DNA of 64,000 nucleotides from the NCBI RefSeq assembly GCF_034059295.1, contig NZ_CP139141.1, forward strand, positions 3,703,001 to 3,767,000, written 5' to 3'. Numbering within the stretch: position 1 is the stretch's first letter; each line of letters opens with the position of its first letter. This document shows positions 59,510-64,000 of this stretch, piece by piece. The translations under genes and the position numbers were made by a program. This stretch comes from Pseudomonas sp. HR96 (lineage in GTDB: Bacteria > Pseudomonadota > Gammaproteobacteria > Pseudomonadales > Pseudomonadaceae). A model generated the notes under the pieces. That model saw only the letters and a program-made list of their open reading frames with translations, was not told the origin of the DNA and did no database searches.

Positions 59510-60310
59510 TCATCTAACGGTATCGCGGCCTATGCCCGGCCAATCCACTCGCTGGCACACATAGGCCTGAGTGAAATACGGCATTTCGATGGTCGCCTTG
59601 CCGCGCAGCGCCGGGTGGGTGTCGATCAAGTCATGCAACTGGGCCGTGACCTTGGCCTTTTCTGCCTCCGGCAACGACGCGATAAAGCTCACCGACATGA
59701 AGCGGTCGATGATCACCGTCTGCGGGCTGCCGACATGCCGGTACTGGAACTGGCTCAGTTGCGGCTCGCTGAAATAGCGACCATTGAACGCCTGGCGCCA
59801 CTGGCCGGTATGAAAGCGCGGGGTGTCACCCTCATACGGCGTAACGATGTCGGTCAGCCGGGCGACCCAGTCCTGGGCCTCGTCTCGCACGTTCCACACC
59901 AGCCCCAGACGCCCTCCCGGTTGCAGCACCCGGTGAATCTCCGCCAGCGCCGCCTCGGTGGCGAACCAGTGGAAGGCCTGGGCGCAGACCAGCGCCTGGG
60001 CGGTGCCGCTGTCGACTGGAATGGCCTGAGCGGTGCCGGACAGCAGCTTGATGTGCGGCAGCTGCGCGAGCAGTTGCTCGCCCATCTTGGCCACCGGCTC
60101 CACGGCAATCACCTCGGCGCCGATGGCATCGAGCAGGCGGGTGAATTTGCCGGTGCCGGCACCCAGGTCGATCACCGCAGCGCCGCTGCCGGGCAGCAGC
60201 GCGTCGCGCAGCCAATCCTTGAGCGCGGGCGGGTAGTCCGGGCGACCTTGCGCGTAGGTGTCGGCCTGGGTGGAGAAACCCTGCTGGGCGGCGTGATGGA
60301 CATCGGTCAT
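59510..60310 (-). CDS. Class I SAM-dependent methyltransferase
   Basis: A 266-residue methyltransferase of the UbiE/type-11 group. Motif I is VIDLGAGTGKF (about 47-57), the adenine-contact acidic residue follows in VIAVEPVA, and later motifs include AFHWFAT and VLQPGGRLGLVWN. It is cytosolic. Its last codons (GRDTVR and stop) coincide with the first half of the 157-bp repeat unit, so the array may have arisen by duplication from this 3' end. The substrate is unknown. Confidence 0.85.
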   Translation of the reverse strand: MTDVHHAAQQGFSTQADTYAQGRPDYPPALKDWLRDALLPGSGAAVIDLGAGTGKFTRLLDAIGAEVIAVEPVAKMGEQLLAQLPHIKLLSGTAQAIPVDSGTAQALVCAQAFHWFATEAALAEIHRVLQPGGRLGLVWNVRDEAQDWVARLTDIVTPYEGDTPRFHTGQWRQAFNGRYFSEPQLSQFQYRHVGSPQTVIIDRFMSVSFIASLPEAEKAKVTAQLHDLIDTHPALRGKATIEMPYFTQAYVCQRVDWPGIGRDTVR

Positions 60311-60486
60311 GGCAGTGAGTCCTGAAGGCTGGTCGCTGTGGGGGGCGGTGCCGCCATTCTAGTTCAGCGGCGCTGCACGAGCCCGCTCGAGGTACACATT
60401 TCATGAACCGTTCGACCACGCTGCGCACATTGCTGGCGACGCCCTGCCCTTGCAGGATGCGAGCACCATTACAAGGAGTCATGCCC

Positions 60487-61362
60487 ATGTTCGCCGGTTT
60501 CGTCAAACAGCAGCGTCACGTCAACGGCGTCGACATCAGCTACCGCATCGGTGGCAGCGGGCCGGGCCTGCTGTTGCTGCACGGTCACCCGCAAACCCAT
60601 GTGATCTGGCACAAGGTCGCCGAACAACTGGCCGAGCATTTCACCGTGGTCGCTGCCGATCTGCGCGGCTACGGTGACAGCGGCAAGCCGCCGGCCAGCG
60701 ACGATTCCAGCCACTACTGCAAGCGCGAAATGGCCGGCGACGGCGTCGAGCTGATGCAGGCGCTGGGCTTCGAGCGCTTCAACCTGCTGGCCCACGACCG
60801 CGGCGCGCGGGTCGCCCACCGGCTGGCGCTGGACCATCCACAGGCAGTGCTGCGCCTGATCCTGCTGGACATCGCGCCAACGCTCGCCATGTACAGGCAA
60901 ACCAATGAAGCCTTCGCCCGCGCCTACTGGCACTGGTTCTTCCTGATCCGCCCGGCGCCGTTGCCGGAAAGCTTGATCGAGGCCGACCCCGAGCTCTACC
61001 TGCGCAGCGTCATGGGCAGCCGCAGCGCCGGGCTCAAGCCTTTCACCGACGAAGCGCTCGGCGAATACCTGCGCTGCCTGAAGCTGCCCGGCACGGCCCG
61101 CAGCATCTGCGAGGACTACCGCGCCAGCGCCGCCATCGACCTGGACCACGACCGCGCCGACCTCGCCGCCGGGCACCACTTGCAGGTGCCGCTGCTGGTG
61201 CTGTGGGGCCAGGACGGCACCGTCGGCCGCTGCTTCGAGCCGCTGCACGAATGGCAGCAGGTGGCCTTGGACGTACGCGGCAAGGCCCTGCCCTGCGGCC
61301 ACTACGTCGCCGAAGAGGCGCCCGAGCAACTACTCGGCGAGGTGCTGGCTTTCCTGCGCTGA
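60487..61362 (+). CDS. Haloacetate dehalogenase-like alpha/beta hydrolase
   Basis: A protein of about 291 residues. The oxyanion region LLHGHPQTHVIWHKV and the nucleophile elbow LAHDRGARV carry Asp104 in place of Ser, as in fluoroacetate dehalogenase and epoxide-hydrolase-like relatives. DLRGYGDS, FFLIRPAPLPESLI and the late His in CGHYVAEEAPE fit the same group. I prefer the ATG at 60487, 8 bp after AAGGAG; an ATG at 60481 is only 2 bp away from it. It sits 54 bp before a dctA-type gene, suggesting uptake and dehalogenation of an organic acid. Confidence 0.8.
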   Translation: MFAGFVKQQRHVNGVDISYRIGGSGPGLLLLHGHPQTHVIWHKVAEQLAEHFTVVAADLRGYGDSGKPPASDDSSHYCKREMAGDGVELMQALGFERFNLLAHDRGARVAHRLALDHPQAVLRLILLDIAPTLAMYRQTNEAFARAYWHWFFLIRPAPLPESLIEADPELYLRSVMGSRSAGLKPFTDEALGEYLRCLKLPGTARSICEDYRASAAIDLDHDRADLAAGHHLQVPLLVLWGQDGTVGRCFEPLHEWQQVALDVRGKALPCGHYVAEEAPEQLLGEVLAFLR

Positions 61363-61416
61363 CGCCACAGGCTGCACCCGTTCGCCCCGCCTGAACCCAA
61401 CCTCGAGATAATAACA

Positions 61417-62715
61417 ATGACAATCCGAAAACTGCTGGGAACCCTCTACGTCCAGGTGGTCATCGCCATCGCCTGCGGTGTGCTCATCGGCCATCTGTGG
61501 CCCGACACCGGCGTCGGCCTGAAACCGCTGGGCGACGGCTTCATCAAGCTGATCAAGATGATCATCGGCCCGATCATCTTCTGTACCGTGGTCTCGGGCA
61601 TCACCAGCATGCACGACGTGCGGCAGGTCGGCCGGGTGGGCGGCAAGGCGTTGTTGTACTTCGAAGTGGTGTCGAGCATCGCCCTGCTGGTCGGCCTGCT
61701 CGCGGCCCATGTGCTGCACCCCGGCAGTGGCTTCAACGTCGACGTGAAGACCCTCGACTCCGCAGCCATCGCCGGCTACGTCGGCGCTGCGCAGCACAGC
61801 GAAGGCATCACCGGCTTTGTGCTGAACATTATTCCGACGACCTTCTTCGATGCATTCGCCAAGGGCGAGATCCTGCCGGTCCTGTTCGTCTCGGTGCTGT
61901 TCGGCCTGGGCCTGGTGATGATCGGTGACAAGGGGCGGCCGCTGGCGAGCATGATCCACCAGGCCAGCGAAGTGTTCTTTCGCATCGTTGCCATGATCAG
62001 CCGCGTGGCACCGATCGGCGCCCTCGGCGCCATCGCCTTCACCATCGGCAAATACGGGGTGGGCTCGCTGCTGCCGTTGCTCAAGCTGGTCGGCACGTTC
62101 TACCTGACCGCCTTCATCTTCGTCGCCTGCATTTTGGGCAGCATCGCCCGCTACGTCGGCTTCAGCATCTTCAAGCTGCTGGCCTATATCAAGGCGGAGC
62201 TGCTGATCGTGCTCGGCACCAGCTCTTCGGAGTCGGCCTTGCCGCAGCTGATCCAGAAGCTCGAGCGCCTTGGCGCGTCCAAGGGCGTGGTCGGCATCGT
62301 GGTGCCCACCGGCTACACCTTCAACCTCGACGGCACCAACATCTACATGACCCTGGCCGTGCTGTTCATGGCGCAGGCCACCGGGATCGATCTGTCGCTG
62401 GAGCAGCAATTGACCCTGCTGCTGGTGGCCATGCTCACCTCCAAGGGCGCCGGCGCGGTGGTCGGCGCCGGCTTCGTTGCGCTGGCCGCAAGCCTGGCGG
62501 TGGTGCCGACGGTGCCGGTGGCGGCAATGGTGCTGATTCTCGGCGTGGACCGTTTCATGGCTGAATGCCGTTCGTTGACCAACATCATCGGCAACGCCGT
62601 GGCAGCCCTGGTGGTGGCGGCCTGGGAAGGCGAACTGGACCGCGAGAAGATGGCGCCGATCGCCTTGAAAGGTCGCCGGCGGCCGGTGGTGAGCGAGAAG
62701 GTTCGGGTTGAGTGA
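61417..62715 (+). CDS. dctA: DctA-type C4-dicarboxylate:cation symporter
   Basis: A 432-residue membrane carrier of the DAACS family. Signature stretches are [17 protein letters not shown] near 49, the serine-rich hairpin [13 protein letters not shown] near 269, the transport-core [16 protein letters not shown] near 305 and [13 protein letters not shown] near 385. It is at the inner membrane. It follows the dehalogenase-like gene closely, so it may import a carboxylate for that enzyme; it could be a dctA paralogue rather than the main succinate carrier. Confidence 0.85.
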   Translation: MTIRKLLGTLYVQVVIAIACGVLIGHLWPDTGVGLKPLGDGFIKLIKMIIGPIIFCTVVSGITSMHDVRQVGRVGGKALLYFEVVSSIALLVGLLAAHVLHPGSGFNVDVKTLDSAAIAGYVGAAQHSEGITGFVLNIIPTTFFDAFAKGEILPVLFVSVLFGLGLVMIGDKGRPLASMIHQASEVFFRIVAMISRVAPIGALGAIAFTIGKYGVGSLLPLLKLVGTFYLTAFIFVACILGSIARYVGFSIFKLLAYIKAELLIVLGTSSSESALPQLIQKLERLGASKGVVGIVVPTGYTFNLDGTNIYMTLAVLFMAQATGIDLSLEQQLTLLLVAMLTSKGAGAVVGAGFVALAASLAVVPTVPVAAMVLILGVDRFMAECRSLTNIIGNAVAALVVAAWEGELDREKMAPIALKGRRRPVVSEKVRVE

Positions 62716-62791
62716 ATCAAACCGGCCTGGCGGGGGCTCTGGCCCCTCTCCCGTTGATCGCGATGAATGCACCAATGCTATGCTGGGCGCC

Positions 62792-63706
62792 ATGACCCAG
62801 CACAAAGATGCCATCCCCCTTCCGGAAGACCTGCGGGTCTTCCTCATGGTGATCCGCAAGAGCGGCTTCGCCGCGGCGGCCGATGAACTGGGGCTGTCGC
62901 CGGCCTACGTCAGCAAGCGCATCCAGATTCTCGAAAGCACCCTCGGCACCCGGCTGCTGCACCGCACCAGCCGGCGCATCGCCCTCACCGACGACGGCGA
63001 GCGCGTGCAGCGTTGGGCGCTGCGCATCCTCGACGACTTCCTGCAACTGCACAGCGAACTGGCCGACGCCCACGCCACGCCCAGCGGCCACCTGCACTTG
63101 TGCAGCAGCTTCGGCTTCGGCCGCAACCACGTGGCGCCGGCGATCTCGCAGTTGGCCCAGGCCTACCCGGCCCTGGAAATCCGCCTGGACCTGTTCGACC
63201 GCGAAGTGGACATCGTCAACGAAGGCTTCGACCTGGAGATTCGCGTCGGCGACGACATTCCCGGCCAGCACATCGGCCGGCACTTGGTGAGCAACCGCCG
63301 CGTGCTCTGCGCCGCCCCCGACTACCTGCAACGCCGTGGCACGCCGACCCATCTGGCCGAGCTGGAGGCGCATGACTGCCTGGTGATCAAGGAGCGCGAC
63401 AACGCCTTCGGGGTGTGGGATCTGCAACACGGCGCCAGTGCCGAGAGCGTGCGGGTGCGCGGCCCGCTGTCGTCGAACAACGGCGAGATCGTGCTGCAAT
63501 GGGCATTGGATGGTCGCGGCGTGTTGCTGCGCTCGATGTGGGACGTCAAGCCGTTACTGGAGCAGGGTCGCCTGGTGCAGGTATTGCCGGGCTACAGCCA
63601 GCCGGCCAACGTCTGGGCGGTGTACCCGACGCGGCTGGCGTATTCCGGCAAGCTGCGCGCCTGCGTGGAGTTTCTGGAGCAGCATTTCAAGGGCTTGTCG
63701 CTGTAG
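62792..63706 (+). CDS. LysR-family transcriptional regulator
   Basis: A 304-residue LysR regulator. The winged helix reads DLRVFLMVIRKSGFAAAADE, LGLSPAYVSKRIQILESTLG, followed by an effector domain. The layout resembles the DmlR/YeaT-type regulators of dicarboxylate or malate metabolism. I chose the ATG at 62792, as family sequence starts just after it; the open frame begins at 62708. It follows dctA in the same direction and probably controls it or the genes beyond the window edge. Confidence 0.8.
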   Translation: MTQHKDAIPLPEDLRVFLMVIRKSGFAAAADELGLSPAYVSKRIQILESTLGTRLLHRTSRRIALTDDGERVQRWALRILDDFLQLHSELADAHATPSGHLHLCSSFGFGRNHVAPAISQLAQAYPALEIRLDLFDREVDIVNEGFDLEIRVGDDIPGQHIGRHLVSNRRVLCAAPDYLQRRGTPTHLAELEAHDCLVIKERDNAFGVWDLQHGASAESVRVRGPLSSNNGEIVLQWALDGRGVLLRSMWDVKPLLEQGRLVQVLPGYSQPANVWAVYPTRLAYSGKLRACVEFLEQHFKGLSL

Positions 63707-63728
63707 GGGCCTGTGATTGCAAGGCCGG

Positions 63729-64000
63729 TCAGGCCAGCCAGGGGTTCTCGGCCAGGTGCCGCTGCTCGAAGGCCTGGATCTGCGCGCGGCGCTGCAGGGT
63801 GTTGCCGATCGCATCCAGGCCCAGCAGCAACGAGGTCTTGCGCAGGGCATCGATGCTGAACTCGATCACCTCGCCATCGGCCAGGTGAATCTGCTGCGCC
63901 TCTAGGTCAATGTCGATCTGCGCGCCCTCAGGCTGGCTGACCGTCGCCCCCAGACGCTGCAGCACGGCCTCGTCCAGGTTGATGACGAGCACGCCGTTGC
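63729..64000 (-). CDS. leuD: 3-Isopropylmalate dehydratase small subunit-like, C-terminal part
   Basis: The last about 90 codons of a LeuD-type small subunit cut by the window end. It has LVINLDEAVLQRLG, a beta-rich DIDLEAQQIHLADGEVIEFS and the family ending FRK-like ALRKTSLLLGLDAIGNTLQ, AENPWLA. The frame continues past base 64000 (NGVLVI). Being next to a DmlR-like LysR and DctA, it may be a leuD paralogue for a methylated dicarboxylate pathway rather than leucine synthesis; that is inference. Confidence 0.7.
   Translation of the reverse strand, partial: NGVLVINLDEAVLQRLGATVSQPEGAQIDIDLEAQQIHLADGEVIEFSIDALRKTSLLLGLDAIGNTLQRRAQIQAFEQRHLAENPWLA

Overview
The window looks like a chromosome segment of a fluorescent Pseudomonas, most likely of the P. 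putida group. The backbone is GC-rich, carries Pseudomonas-type REP palindromes (around 58150-59510), a DUF6124-type small gene, and many short alternating transcription units for SDR enzymes, LysR regulators, transporters and alpha/beta hydrolases. Species assignment is inference; there is no rRNA or tRNA in the window.

Layout. 21-2004: RsbQ-like hydrolase overlapping a PAS histidine kinase. 2022-2382: AraC and cupin gene remnants. 2642-13391: housekeeping and accessory genes (TPR-like protein, two SDR proteins, MBL/beta-CASP protein, hybrid sensor kinase, a frameshifted metallophosphoesterase, a truncated MerR gene next to an old-yellow-enzyme gene, an aldehyde dehydrogenase remnant, LprI-like protein, cytochrome b561). 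13582-17188: four glycosyltransferases in two convergent pairs. 17324-18890: SRPBCC protein, PEBP-like protein and GNAT acetyltransferase. 19108-44225: a complete two-partner-secretion contact-dependent inhibition locus on the minus strand (cdiB, an about 3650-residue cdiA, its immunity gene), followed by about 12 kb of AT-rich DNA made almost entirely of orphan CdiA-CT toxin and immunity modules. 44460-50483: shikimate-dehydrogenase-like gene, LysR/SDR pair, structured RNA leader with a DUF6124 gene, MFS exporter, YncE-like propeller. 50478-52068: a 1.5 kb AT-rich insertion carrying a BASS transporter, bounded by 51-bp direct repeats copied from the 3' end of a lysR gene. 52946-58152: DMT exporter and a two-component system flanked by two secreted alpha/beta hydrolases. 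58153-59509: nine tandem copies of a 157-bp REP-containing unit. 59510-64000: methyltransferase, haloacetate-dehalogenase-like hydrolase, DctA, LysR and a partial LeuD.

The most striking system is the cdi locus. Downstream of the intact cdiB-cdiA-cdiI operon I can read at least fourteen head-to-tail toxin/immunity modules or remnants, in varying states of decay. Most begin at the same short motif (GGTGCAAAAGG on the minus strand, coding for GAKG/GAKA), often placed immediately after the stop codon of the previous immunity gene. The same motif sits in cdiA exactly where its own toxin domain begins. The modules carry different folds (RNase A-like, deaminase, two papain/C39-like proteases, Fic-like, CdiA-CT nuclease-like, ADP-ribosyltransferase-like and several unassigned). 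Toxin halves are damaged more often than immunity halves, and long repeats within the array offer recombination substrates. I read it as a store of past and alternative warheads with retained immunities. All family assignments were made by eye from motifs and need profile searches.
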